DNA of 64,000 bases from Candidatus Xenolissoclinum pacificiensis L6 (GTDB lineage Bacteria; Pseudomonadota; Alphaproteobacteria; Rickettsiales; Anaplasmataceae): positions 1 through 64,000 of the forward strand of contig AXCJ01000001.1 of assembly GCA_000512675.1 (NCBI GenBank), read 5' to 3'. Position 1 is the first letter of the stretch. Each line of letters begins with the position of its first letter. A program made the translations under genes and the position numbers. The notes beneath the pieces were generated by a model, which saw nothing but the letters and a program-made list of their open reading frames with translations, ran no database searches and was not told where the DNA came from. Shown piece by piece: positions 17,921 through 27,753 of this stretch.

Positions 17921-20900
17921 TCATGCTTTTTTATTATCTACAACACGATTATTGCGCTTCCTATCAAAAAATATTACTAGTAACGAAGGAGTCAAAAACA
18001 ATGTCAAAATAGTACAAAACGTTAATCCTCCAGCTACTGTAGTGGCAAGCTGTTTCCAATACTGGGTTGAAGGAGCTCCATAAGTAATCTCAAAATTAAC
18101 AAAATCTATATTTAAACCTATTGCCATAGGTGTCAAGCCTAAAACCGTGGTCATAGATGTTAGCAAGATAGCTTTTAACCTCGTTATGGAAGCTAATATT
18201 GCTGCTTCAACAACAGATTTCTGATTCTGAATGAAGGAATTATACTGCTCTATGAGGAGAATGTTACTATTTACGACTGTACCAGATAATATTATATTCC
18301 CTACACCACACATAACTATCCCAAATGCTTGGTCAGTGATGAGTAACCCCAACATCACCCCAGTAACTGATAAAAAAATAGATGAAATAATAATAATAGT
18401 TTGTAGAAAACTATTAAACTGAGATACCAGGATAAAAATTACTAACATTATCGCTGACAAGAACGCACCAGAAAGAAATGATTGTGCTTCTTCTTGATCC
18501 TCACTCTCACCAGCAAAGTAAAATGATACCAAATTAGACCATTCATCATTATTATATATCCAGTCTTTGATTTCTAATATCTTATTATTTGTTAAATAAC
18601 CAGGTGCAATATCAGCAGTAATTATTATTATTTGCTTTGTATCAAACTCATTAACTTGTTTGACCTTAAAATCAGGTTTAATTGTAACAAATTTATCAAT
18701 ACTTACCTGCCCTTGATTTGTATTTACTTGCAAGGTATTAAATGCTTTCATCAACCTTTCTTTTTCCGGATATCTTAACACAATATCTACTTCTTCCTTG
18801 GAATAATCAGGGTTAAACTGAGAAATAATCAAACCTGAGGTCAATAATTGAATATGATTAGAGATATCACTTAGCTTGACATCATATATGCTAGCAAGAG
18901 GTTTATCTACCTCCACAGACCATTGAATTTCTGGAGTGGAACGACTATCTGATACATTGATTAATCCCTCTAATGTACTCATGTACTCAACAACTGATGA
19001 AGATACATCCACCACATGATGAAAATTCTCAGGTGAATCCGCAAATAACACTAGCTGTATAGGTTTCCCACTACTAGGTCCCCCTGATTCTTCTTGAACT
19101 TCAACTACAACCCCTTTTTCCTGAGATAAAATCTGTCTAATCTCAGATAAAATAGTAGTTGCTTTTCTCCTGGTTTTCCAATTGGCAAATTCTATTTGTA
19201 TATTTCCTATAATATCATCAGTAAAATTACTCAGATCAACATGCCCTCCAGATCTATGATATACCACTTGCAATTCATTCTTTCCTACATCATTATCTAA
19301 AATTAGTTGAGATAGTCGTGATATCATTTCATCTTTCTGATACAAACTATAATTACCCTGAGACCTCACAGTCACTACAGCAACATCTGGCTCGACCTTT
19401 GGAAAAAACTCTACTCCTTTCCCCAAAATGCTATATAAAAATATGCACAAGAACAGTAGACCAAAAATCGATACGACAAATAACTTTGGCCTTTTTAAAA
19501 TTTTCTCCAACAAACATTTATATCCATTATAGAAATTATTCAGTTCATTAACATTGCCCTCTATAATTGCCTTAGATTGAATAATTTTTTTGGGATCTGT
19601 AGTAGATGGTTTCCCAATAATAGCCCCAATTGTTGGAGCAAATATTAACGACATCAACAATGATCCAGATAAAGTCGCTATGAGTGTAATAGGTAAATAT
19701 TTCATAAACTCTCCTGCGACACCTGGCCAGAATAATAACGGCATAAACACCGCTAAAGTAGTTAAAGTTGATGAAATAATAGGCTTGTACGCGAATAAAG
19801 AAGCTCGTAAATAAGATTCTCTGGCAGAAAGACCTGAAATCATGAATCTATCAGCGGCTTCTATTACAACAATTGATGCATCTACCAACATACCAACCGC
19901 CATAATCAACGAGAACAAAACGACTATATTCAGTGTATAGCCAAGAAGATAAACAGTAATAAGTCCGAATAAGAAAGACCCAGGAATAGAAATAGCCACC
20001 AAAGAAGCTGATCGTATATTAATGAATTTCATAAGTATCATCATGACCAAAAGAATGGCAAACAGAATATTATTTTCCAGATCCAGTAAAGTATCTTTGA
20101 CTACTTGCGATTGATCAAAAAAATAATCTACCTTCAACGTTGGCAAAGCGTTCTTTCGGTATTCATCGACAATTTCTCTGACTTCCTCTATAGTATCGAT
20201 CATATTTTTACCCGATCTCTTGGAAACCTCTATCACCATAGAACGATCATTATTTATCTTTGCAATGGAAGTAGCATCTTTATACGAACGCTTAATTGTT
20301 GCAATATCACCAAACGTCAAAACTTCATGACTGGAAGATCTGATGGGTATTTTCTCAATATCAGAAATTGTTATAATATTTCCAGGTATTTTGACTGTAT
20401 ATCCTTTATCCAAAAAATTACCTGCTGTTATGAGTAAATTATTTTGTATAATGCTATTTTTAAGATCCTCTATGTTTAAAGAATAGGTATATAGTATTTT
20501 GGGATCTATAATTATTTCCAAAGAATTCTCTCTTTCTCCAGAAATCTTAGCTTCTAGGACATTCGGTGAATTTTCTATAAGATCTTGTAAATCACTTGCA
20601 ATATTGATTAAACTTCTTTCATCGAGACCACTTAACGATATATTAAGAATAGGAAATAAGCTTACATTTATTTCTTGCACAATTGGCCTATCTACATCTT
20701 CTGGTAATTCTGACATTGATTCATCTACCTTGGCTCGAACATCATTGGATGCAGTAGGAATATCATAACCAGAGACAAATTCTAATACTATATAAGCTCC
20801 ATTCTCAACAGCAGAGGCTTTGATCTTTTTGAGACCTTCTACAGAGCGAAATTTATTAGTTAGTGGCTTGACCAACAACCTTGCACTATCTTCTGGAGAT

Positions 20901-21064
20901 ATACCATATAACCCAACATATACTGACAACGTTGGTATTTCTACATCAGGATTTTGTTCTAAAGGAATTGCAGTATATACACTCACACCAATGAATAATA
21001 TTATAAACAGAGCCAAAAGAGTTGCCCTATCTTTAACCATACAGGTACGTATTACTGATTCCAT
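17921..21064 (-). CDS. RND family efflux pump inner-membrane subunit (AcrB-like)
   Basis: 1047 aa from the ATG at 21064; a TTG at 21100 would add 12 residues, but the chosen start gives the usual short cytoplasmic N terminus before TM1 (ATLLALFIILFIGV). Twelve membrane helices surround two large periplasmic loops, and the duplicated layout is clear. Family signatures: PLEQNPDVEIPTLSV, SGYDIPTASNDVRAKVDE, GMLVDASIVVIEA in TM4 (one of the paired proton-relay aspartates of AcrB is replaced by Ala), and a second-half LGLTPMAIG. It uses the proton gradient to export drugs, lipids or other amphiphiles with a fusion protein and TolC. No fusion protein is next to it; two TolC-like genes lie at 39-41.6 kb. 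Substrate not predictable. Confidence 0.9.
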   Translation of the reverse strand: MESVIRTCMVKDRATLLALFIILFIGVSVYTAIPLEQNPDVEIPTLSVYVGLYGISPEDSARLLVKPLTNKFRSVEGLKKIKASAVENGAYIVLEFVSGYDIPTASNDVRAKVDESMSELPEDVDRPIVQEINVSLFPILNISLSGLDERSLINIASDLQDLIENSPNVLEAKISGERENSLEIIIDPKILYTYSLNIEDLKNSIIQNNLLITAGNFLDKGYTVKIPGNIITISDIEKIPIRSSSHEVLTFGDIATIKRSYKDATSIAKINNDRSMVIEVSKRSGKNMIDTIEEVREIVDEYRKNALPTLKVDYFFDQSQVVKDTLLDLENNILFAILLVMMILMKFINIRSASLVAISIPGSFLFGLITVYLLGYTLNIVVLFSLIMAVGMLVDASIVVIEAADRFMISGLSARESYLRASLFAYKPIISSTLTTLAVFMPLLFWPGVAGEFMKYLPITLIATLSGSLLMSLIFAPTIGAIIGKPSTTDPKKIIQSKAIIEGNVNELNNFYNGYKCLLEKILKRPKLFVVSIFGLLFLCIFLYSILGKGVEFFPKVEPDVAVVTVRSQGNYSLYQKDEMISRLSQLILDNDVGKNELQVVYHRSGGHVDLSNFTDDIIGNIQIEFANWKTRRKATTILSEIRQILSQEKGVVVEVQEESGGPSSGKPIQLVLFADSPENFHHVVDVSSSVVEYMSTLEGLINVSDSRSTPEIQWSVEVDKPLASIYDVKLSDISNHIQLLTSGLIISQFNPDYSKEEVDIVLRYPEKERLMKAFNTLQVNTNQGQVSIDKFVTIKPDFKVKQVNEFDTKQIIIITADIAPGYLTNNKILEIKDWIYNNDEWSNLVSFYFAGESEDQEEAQSFLSGAFLSAIMLVIFILVSQFNSFLQTIIIISSIFLSVTGVMLGLLITDQAFGIVMCGVGNIILSGTVVNSNILLIEQYNSFIQNQKSVVEAAILASITRLKAILLTSMTTVLGLTPMAIGLNIDFVNFEITYGAPSTQYWKQLATTVAGGLTFCTILTLFLTPSLLVIFFDRKRNNRVVDNKKA

Positions 21065-21739
21065 TGCTTCCCACTCATCCCAAGTAACCGATTTTAACAA
21101 CGTAGAATTGATTATTTATTAATATTACAAGTCTAGTTTCATGTTCTCATATAAGTGTCATAATTCAACAACCAAAAGTATTTTTTTTACCAATCAATAG
21201 ATCATTTTTACCGCGACTTATATTCTGATCAATTACAAATTGTGCACGCAAAAAGATCACACTTAACGAATTTTACACTATATCACAATATACACCTAAA
21301 CAACAGTTATCCTGTCTAGTTTAAAAAAGATCTTATCCAAATACAACCTTAAAACTTCCTCATATATTGCCTGATATATTCTCAACATCTAACAAACCTT
21401 GCTATCTTTAAAATACTGAATATCTACTTACACTTTTCACTTATCCCCTTAGACTGAAAATTAGAGGATATTGAGAATGAGGAAGAAAACGTTATATTTC
21501 TTTAAATTTAACTGTATCACAGACCGTTACCCGTACATTTAGATTACGGTCATATCTCATGTCTTCATAGACCACAATTTTTTATTTAATAATCCATCAT
21601 GGATTGTTCTTGCACACTAGCAAAAACATACATTCAATAAGTTCATTCACACTACAATTTACTTAAATTCAAAAACTCACCCACTCTAGCACCTCTTTGT
21701 ATCAGGAGAAAATATCATCAGAGTTTAATAGACAGAAAT
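21065..21739. other. Non-coding spacer, about 675 bp
   Basis: Between bamD (end) and the RND gene (start), both minus strand. No coding relic, RNA or hairpin of note was found. It should hold the RND promoter. Confidence 0.4.
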
Positions 21740-22474
21740 CTATATTGTACCCAAATAATTCAACCAATTACTTTCCGGAAACTCAGATATTATTTTATTT
21801 TTATAAAAATCAGACTCTTCTGAGAGAGATAACCTATCATATGATTCCATAAGCCTAAATAAAGATTCCTCTTTATATTTATTATTGTATTGCAACGCTT
21901 CATAATACCTATTGATTGCCGCAATATGATTGCTACGTCTAGCATAATATTTCCCAATCTCCAACGCCTTCTTTGATTCAACCTGCAATATGTGCTCTAT
22001 CCTCAGATGTAATTCTGGTAAAAATACACTTTGCGGATATTGTGTTTTCATCGTTTTAACAGTTTCAATCATATTTTGAATATGATGCGTGTTCCTTGTA
22101 TGGTCTTTGATTTGTTTGAAGTAAGACATCGACATAAGATAGTAGACAAATTCATTGTCTTTACTATGCGGGTATAAAGAAAGATATGTTTCAGCATCAA
22201 AAACTGCTTCGCTATATTCCTGGGTAACCACATGTGATAATATCAGTAGAAGTCTTGCACGTTTAGTATAATCCGAAAATGGGTATGCATTGGACAACTT
22301 CTCTACTAAACTTTCTGTCTCTTGATAGTGTTCAAATTTTTTGACTACTTTTCCATAAAGGGTTTCAGCGGGTAAAACCTTTGCGCTGGAAAATTTCGCA
22401 TAAAATACCATACACAAAACAATAAGAATAATTGAAATCTTTTGAATATTGGCGATAACGTTGTTGATTGTCAT
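21740..22474 (-). CDS. bamD: Outer membrane protein assembly factor BamD
   Basis: 244 aa. BamD is the TPR-built periplasmic part of the beta-barrel assembly machine. Here the TPR-like pattern is visible from YGKVVKKFEHYQETESLVEK, through YPFSDYTKRARLLLILSHV, AETYLSLYPHSKDNEFVYYLMSMSYF, YPQSVFLPELHLRIEHI, and ALEIGKYYARRSNHIAAINR, ending with a FPESNW motif. The ATG at 22474 gives a clear signal peptide (hydrophobic residues 13-28); the upstream TTG at 22501 is less likely. Oddly, no lipobox is present: the only Cys near the helix sits in IVLCM and SSAK looks like a signal peptidase I site, so lipid anchoring is not evident. Divergent from purD with about 70 bp between. Confidence 0.85.
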   Translation of the reverse strand: MTINNVIANIQKISIILIVLCMVFYAKFSSAKVLPAETLYGKVVKKFEHYQETESLVEKLSNAYPFSDYTKRARLLLILSHVVTQEYSEAVFDAETYLSLYPHSKDNEFVYYLMSMSYFKQIKDHTRNTHHIQNMIETVKTMKTQYPQSVFLPELHLRIEHILQVESKKALEIGKYYARRSNHIAAINRYYEALQYNNKYKEESLFRLMESYDRLSLSEESDFYKNKIISEFPESNWLNYLGTI

Positions 22475-22543
22475 ATGGTAATAACAATTGAATTTTTTCA
22501 ATAATAGTATGATAATAATGTTGTTATGTCAAAGTGTTGGGTT

Positions 22544-23824
22544 ATGAATGTTCGGTACAAAGTATTAGTAATTGGAACAGGTGGACGTGAGTATAGTCTG
22601 ATGGATGCGTTTTCTAAATCGCCAATTGCTGATAAAATATTTACTAATAATATAAATTTTAGTCACAAAGCGCTATATATTGACATAAACTATGACTCAG
22701 AGATGGAATATATCGCCTATCATTGCAAAGACAAAAATATAGATCTAGTTGTCATAGGGGATGAAAAATATCTTGAGAACGGATTGACCGATATTCTACA
22801 GTCAGAAGGAATATTAGTGTTTGGCCCCAATAAAGCGGCATCTAAGTTAGAGTTCTCCAAGTCGTATGCTAAAGAACTATGTCATATTCACTCCATTCCG
22901 ACAGCACAAAATGGATATTTTACCGACTTAAAATCGGCTACTGCCTTTATCGATACCTTGAAAACTGAAAAAGTCGTAATTAAAGCTGATGGGCTTTGTT
23001 CCGGAAAAGGAGTTTTTATTTGTGATAGTCATCAAGAAGGAATAAAAATCTCAGAAGAGATGTTCGCGGGTAAACTCGGTAGTTCTGGAAAAACTGTTGT
23101 CATAGAAGAATATCTACAAGGATATGAAGTAAGTTTTTTCGTCCTATTTGATGGAACAAACTGTTTGGAATTAGGACATGTACAAGACCATAAACAAGTG
23201 GATCATGAAGGAAAAATTCTAAATACAGGTGGCATGGGAGGGTTCTCTCCTGTGGATCTATGTAATGAAGAAACTAGAACAACAATCATGCGTGATATCA
23301 TATATCCAACATTCTATGCTCTTGCTGATGCAGATATAAGATACGTTGGCGTCCTATTCGCAGGTATTATGATGACACGCAGTAACGATGGTACTTACTT
23401 CCCCAAGTTACTTGAATATAATGTAAGATTCGGAGATCCAGAAACACAAATGCTACTACCCAGATTAGAAGTAGATTTACTGGATCTGTGTGTTAAAACC
23501 GCTATGGGGAAAATATCGCCTACTCAAGAAATCAAACTTAAAGAAAATAAATATACTTTCTGTATTGTAATAGCAAGTCAAGGATATCCTGGTAATTATA
23601 AAAAAGGTATTGAAATTACTGGTATTGATGAAGTGCAAAAACACAAAGACGTTCATTTATATTTTGCTAATATTAAATATGAAAATGGAATATATAAATC
23701 TACAGGAGGACGTATACTGAATTTAGTTGTTCTAGCGGATTCATTAGTTGAAGCGCGTGAACGTGCTTATTCTCTGGTCACCCTGATTAAAGGTGATGGT
23801 ATTTTTTATTTAGAAAATATGTAA
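22544..23824 (+). CDS. purD: Phosphoribosylamine-glycine ligase
   Basis: 426 aa ATP-grasp enzyme, second step of de novo purine synthesis (phosphoribosylamine + glycine + ATP to GAR). Evidence: N-terminal KVLVIGTGGREYSL, FGPNKAASKLEFSKSYAK, VIKADGLCSGKGVFIC (ATP-grasp), EEYLQGYEVSFFVLFDG, DHKQVDHE, NTGGMGGFSP and YNVRFGDPETQMLLPRL, which contains the metal-binding Glu/Asn. I chose the ATG at 22544; an ATG six codons upstream is also possible. With purF at 45.8 kb it argues for a complete purine pathway, as in Anaplasmataceae and unlike Rickettsia. Three bases separate it from gltX, so purD-gltX-glmS form an operon-like run. Confidence 0.95.
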   Translation: MNVRYKVLVIGTGGREYSLMDAFSKSPIADKIFTNNINFSHKALYIDINYDSEMEYIAYHCKDKNIDLVVIGDEKYLENGLTDILQSEGILVFGPNKAASKLEFSKSYAKELCHIHSIPTAQNGYFTDLKSATAFIDTLKTEKVVIKADGLCSGKGVFICDSHQEGIKISEEMFAGKLGSSGKTVVIEEYLQGYEVSFFVLFDGTNCLELGHVQDHKQVDHEGKILNTGGMGGFSPVDLCNEETRTTIMRDIIYPTFYALADADIRYVGVLFAGIMMTRSNDGTYFPKLLEYNVRFGDPETQMLLPRLEVDLLDLCVKTAMGKISPTQEIKLKENKYTFCIVIASQGYPGNYKKGIEITGIDEVQKHKDVHLYFANIKYENGIYKSTGGRILNLVVLADSLVEARERAYSLVTLIKGDGIFYLENM

Positions 23825-23827
23825 TAA

Positions 23828-25075
23828 ATGGTAGTTACTAGGTTTGCCCCATCTCCTACTGGTAATTTACATATAGGAGGCGTTCGTACTGCCTTGTTTA
23901 ATTGGTTGTACGCTCGTGCACATAATGGAAAGTTTATCTTACGCATCGAAGATACAGATCGTAAACGTTCATCTGAAAAGTACTTACAATCTATTTTATC
24001 TAGCTTATCTTGGCTGGGTCTAGAATATGATGAAATATCCTATCAATCAACCCGTAATGACAGATACCGTGAAGTCGTATCAGACATGTTACAATCAGGT
24101 AAAGCATATAAAGATTATGATGGTGATAGCTATGTCGTGCGTATGTCCATCAATAAAACCGGTAACACTGTGTTACATGATCGGGTATATGGAAATATTT
24201 CTGTCAGTAATTCTCTAGCAAATGACGTAATATTACTGCGCTCTAATATGACTGCTACCTATAACCTAGCAGTTGTAATAGATGACCATGATATGGGTAT
24301 TACAAACGTGATTAGAGGAGCGGATCATATTACCAATACAGCAACTCAGATTAGAATATATGAGGCTCTCTCCTGGAAAATTCCAGAATATTCTCATATT
24401 CCTCTTATACACGGTGATGATGGACAGAAGCTGTCTAAAAGAAATGGTGTTGTATCAGTTTTACAGTATAAAGAACAGGGGTTCATACCTGAAGGTCTGT
24501 TGAGTTATTTACTAAGATTAGGTTGGAGTCATACGAATGATGATATACTATCACTCGCAGAAGCTATACAATACTTTGATATTTCCGGTATACACAAATC
24601 TCCCGCTAGATTCGACATAACCAAATTACAAAGTGTAAATCAACATCATATGTTAAAATTAAACATAGAAGAAAAACTTGTCTTACTGAAGAAATATGAC
24701 ATACATTGTAATAATGATACTTTGCGAAGTGCAATAAACCTTTTCGAGAAAAGATCTTCAACGATTCATGATATATACAACCATATTGTGTTTTTATGGA
24801 ATGATGATTATTTGCAAGACATCTCTTTCTCTGAACAGGATCTTCAGGTGTTAAAAGAATTCTATAATTTATATACCAATAATATTAATCCTTCCGAACC
24901 TGATATCTCTCATATGATAAACACTGTATGTATTCAATACAATATTATCAAGAAAAAATTATACATCGCATTAAGAAAACTCATTACAGGAATCGAAAAT
25001 GCTCCATCTGTTTCGAAATTATTAATATTATTGGGTCAACATCGTTTTATAGAAAAATATAGTCAAATAATATAG
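23828..25075 (+). CDS. gltX: Glutamyl-tRNA synthetase
   Basis: 415 aa class I synthetase, somewhat shorter than the usual 440-470 because the C-terminal anticodon domain is compact. RFAPSPTGNLHIGGVRTALF carries the HIGH-type signature, FILRIEDTDRKRS the conserved acidic motif, and KLSKRNG the KMSKS loop; VIRGADHITNTATQ is also typical. Rickettsiales often carry two gltX genes, one of which charges both tRNA-Glu and tRNA-Gln (followed by GatCAB amidation); from sequence alone I cannot say which this is. It sits between purD (3 nt) and glmS (9 nt). Confidence 0.95.
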   Translation: MVVTRFAPSPTGNLHIGGVRTALFNWLYARAHNGKFILRIEDTDRKRSSEKYLQSILSSLSWLGLEYDEISYQSTRNDRYREVVSDMLQSGKAYKDYDGDSYVVRMSINKTGNTVLHDRVYGNISVSNSLANDVILLRSNMTATYNLAVVIDDHDMGITNVIRGADHITNTATQIRIYEALSWKIPEYSHIPLIHGDDGQKLSKRNGVVSVLQYKEQGFIPEGLLSYLLRLGWSHTNDDILSLAEAIQYFDISGIHKSPARFDITKLQSVNQHHMLKLNIEEKLVLLKKYDIHCNNDTLRSAINLFEKRSSTIHDIYNHIVFLWNDDYLQDISFSEQDLQVLKEFYNLYTNNINPSEPDISHMINTVCIQYNIIKKKLYIALRKLITGIENAPSVSKLLILLGQHRFIEKYSQII

Positions 25076-25084
25076 GAAATTGAT

Positions 25085-26890
25085 ATGTGTGGTATTCTTG
25101 CTCTTGTGAAAAAACATGCTCAAGATGCTTATTGTGGGAATGAATGCATACCCTTGTTAAAAAGATTAGAACGTAGAGGGTATGATTCAGTTGGAGTATT
25201 GTTGAAAAATCAAGATCAATATACTCTACATAAAAGTATAGGAAGTGTAGATTGCTTTTTAAATAAGTATAAGCAAAAACTTGATACCACCTGTTCAAAC
25301 TGTATATTAGGACATACTCGATGGGCAACGCATGGACAAGTATCAGAGGAAAATGCACATCCCAAATGTAATGGTAATATAGCAATCGTACATAATGGAG
25401 TTGTCGAAAACTTTGTCTCTCTACGGAATTGGCTTTCTAATATAGAGAAAATTGATGTTGAAACAATTCAAAGTGATACCACTTTACTGTTACATGTTGT
25501 GCAGTATTTTCTAGATGAATCCCCTGATATTCAAAGTGCTTTCAGAAAAGCATTAAAAAAAATAGAGGGTATTTTTGCTATAGTTGTTTTATTTTTACGA
25601 GAGAAAAATACCGAATTATATGGAATGACAAAAGGTACAGACTTAATATGTGGAGTATCGGATTCAGAAATATGTGTAACATCCGATTTGTTTTCAGTTT
25701 CAGAAAGGTATAATGAATACTTGAATATCAGCACTGAAGAACTATTGTATATCTCCAATGGTAAATTAACTATATATAACGCTCAGAACCAAATAAAAAT
25801 CACTAATGATAATATCTCAGAGAATACATATAAAACAGTTCTCACTAATATTAGCAAATATGATAATTATTCATCCTATTTTCTTGCAGAAATGCATGAA
25901 CAACCAGATATTGTTCATAATCTTCTAACACAAAAAATGGATAGTGAAATGCTAGATCTAGTTCACAAATTATCTATTATCAAAAAAGTAATCTTTGTAT
26001 CTTGTGGATCATCTTATATTGCAACCAATATTGCAAAATATTGGTTGAGAAGCATAAATATCGAAGCATATGTTGAATATGCCTCTGAATATAGCAACTA
26101 CGATCATCATGATGATAAAATCGTTGTGTTTGTAAGTCAATCTGGAGAAACAATGGATACCGTAAATTGTGCTAAACTATTCAAAAATCACCATTATACC
26201 GTAGCATTAGTGAATAACGTCAATAGTGCTTTATCCAGAGTCACAAATCACGTAAATGCCATGAATATACGTGAAGAACTAAGTGTTGTTGCCACCAAAA
26301 GCTTTACTTCCCAACTAGCTTGTTTATATCGTATATATTTAGGACTAAAAAACAACAAAATTAAATTCGTTAACATTGCTGATACTCTAAGAGAAGTGAT
26401 CTCTTACGTTACAAATAAGATAGATATATTGTTACCCTTGTTAAAAGAATATACCGGATTTATGTTCACTGGCAGAGGAGAAGGATATGGAATTGCACAA
26501 GAAGGAGCTCTAAAAATGAAAGAACTTGCTTATGTCTATTCTGATGCAGTTCCTTGTGGTGAATTAAAACACGGTTCCATTGCGCTACTAGGCGAAGGAT
26601 TATGTGTTGTCTTTTTTCTACCCAATGATTCATTTCTGTATAAAAATCTGATCACACTACATGAAATATATGCTAGATCTCATAATGTATTAATTGTCGC
26701 AGATAATGAAACCTCACAGTATTTATCTAAATTCAGTAAGGCATATGTAACAATAGTACCTAAAATACACAATTTGTACGTTTTCTCTCATGCTATATTC
26801 ATACAGATTTTGGCCTATAAAGTTGCTGTTACAGTGCATAACAATATAGATAGACCACGAAATCTTGCCAAATGTGTAACTGTAGTATAG
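25085..26890 (+). CDS. glmS: Glucosamine-fructose-6-phosphate aminotransferase (isomerizing)
   Basis: 601 aa. It makes glucosamine-6-phosphate from fructose-6-phosphate and glutamine, feeding peptidoglycan or LPS amino sugars. The N-terminal glutaminase begins MCGILAL with the catalytic Cys2 and includes LGHTRWATHGQVSEENAHP and IVHNGVVEN. Two SIS isomerase domains follow: VSCGSSYIA, FVSQSGETMDT, ATKSFTSQLA, TGRGEGYGIAQEGALKMKE and PCGELKHGSIALL. The C terminus ARNLAKCVTVV is the conserved ending, with Cys for the usual Ser. Its presence next to slt and bamD elsewhere in the window suggests a peptidoglycan-related envelope is retained. Third gene of the purD-gltX-glmS run. Confidence 0.96.
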   Translation: MCGILALVKKHAQDAYCGNECIPLLKRLERRGYDSVGVLLKNQDQYTLHKSIGSVDCFLNKYKQKLDTTCSNCILGHTRWATHGQVSEENAHPKCNGNIAIVHNGVVENFVSLRNWLSNIEKIDVETIQSDTTLLLHVVQYFLDESPDIQSAFRKALKKIEGIFAIVVLFLREKNTELYGMTKGTDLICGVSDSEICVTSDLFSVSERYNEYLNISTEELLYISNGKLTIYNAQNQIKITNDNISENTYKTVLTNISKYDNYSSYFLAEMHEQPDIVHNLLTQKMDSEMLDLVHKLSIIKKVIFVSCGSSYIATNIAKYWLRSINIEAYVEYASEYSNYDHHDDKIVVFVSQSGETMDTVNCAKLFKNHHYTVALVNNVNSALSRVTNHVNAMNIREELSVVATKSFTSQLACLYRIYLGLKNNKIKFVNIADTLREVISYVTNKIDILLPLLKEYTGFMFTGRGEGYGIAQEGALKMKELAYVYSDAVPCGELKHGSIALLGEGLCVVFFLPNDSFLYKNLITLHEIYARSHNVLIVADNETSQYLSKFSKAYVTIVPKIHNLYVFSHAIFIQILAYKVAVTVHNNIDRPRNLAKCVTVV

Positions 26891-26954
26891 CATTCAACCT
26901 CTCTGTGCACTCCATGGACATACTACTAAACTGATATAACCATGCTCAATATGC

Positions 26955-26993
26955 TTGTGTTGAGGATGATAATTTAAACATTCCTCAACACAA
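26955..26993. terminator. Stem-loop between convergent glmS and tatA
   Basis: A perfect 12-bp stem: TTGTGTTGAGGA at 26955-26966 pairs with TCCTCAACACAA at 26982-26993, with a 15-nt AT-rich loop. It lies 65 bp after glmS and 8 bp after the tatA stop, so it suits a shared bidirectional terminator. No long T tract follows on either strand, so efficiency is uncertain. Confidence 0.6.
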
Positions 26994-27000
26994 CAGGCAC

Positions 27001-27174
27001 TTACCGGTCTGGTTTCTTCATTGAAGAACTATCATTCTGTCCATCTTGCATCTCTCTTTTTAAATTTCTTAGACCACGTCCTATATCTTCTATTACACTC
27101 GGTAACTTACCTGCTCCAAATAGAATCATAATAATGATTAAAACCATAAATATTTGCCATATGCCTACTGCCAT
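27001..27174 (-). CDS. tatA: Sec-independent protein translocase subunit TatA
   Basis: A 57 aa frame: one N-terminal membrane helix (IWQIFMVLIIIMILFGAGKL), the conserved FGxxKLP turn (FGAGKLPSVIEDIGRGLRN), an amphipathic helix and a short polar tail ending KKPDR. TatA oligomers form the pore that passes folded proteins across the inner membrane with TatC. A GTTGAGA/AAGG stretch lies about 8-15 bases before the ATG at 27174. tatB and tatC are not adjacent, as usual in Rickettsiales, where tat genes are dispersed. It is convergent with glmS. Confidence 0.9.
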   Translation of the reverse strand: MAVGIWQIFMVLIIIMILFGAGKLPSVIEDIGRGLRNLKREMQDGQNDSSSMKKPDR

Positions 27175-27753
27175 TTTCTCAACCTTAATTAATATACATT
27201 CTAACGGTAGATTATATACTACCCTACTTGCATTATATCATAGTAGATAAGTTATGATATACACATGCAAGATAATATGCAAAAATTAATAAATTATTTT
27301 TTATTTATATATAACTATACCTGTTACCTAAGAGACAACTCAGTACATCTTATTATCAAACCTACTGTTTTTGTATAACCAAGTATCTGTAACACTGAGT
27401 AGCCAATCAGAATAACAAAAGCATCACATGAATTTTTGCAATAAACCCTACTTTAATCTATAAATTATTGTTTATAATATTCTAGTCTTTGTCTTATACC
27501 ATAACTACCGGTTTAATCTATGCCCGAGTTTCAATAATAAGGTATCATGTATTAATATTACACTTATTGCCATAGACAAAAATCTGCCCATGAAAATACT
27601 TCAAATATCATAATATTCAAGCTGAATATATCACTGAAAAATGCATCGTTCTCTTACGGCGAACATTTTCTACAAAGTTCTTATTCTCTTGATTGTACAA
27701 CACCAATTAATTTGATATGTTCTTATTCATTGGTTAACTAGATTATTGAATTA
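27175..27753. other. Divergent non-coding spacer, 580 bp
   Basis: Between tatA and dnaE starts. Very AT-rich; no relic, RNA gene or obvious operator was seen. Contains the dnaE and tatA promoters. Confidence 0.4.
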
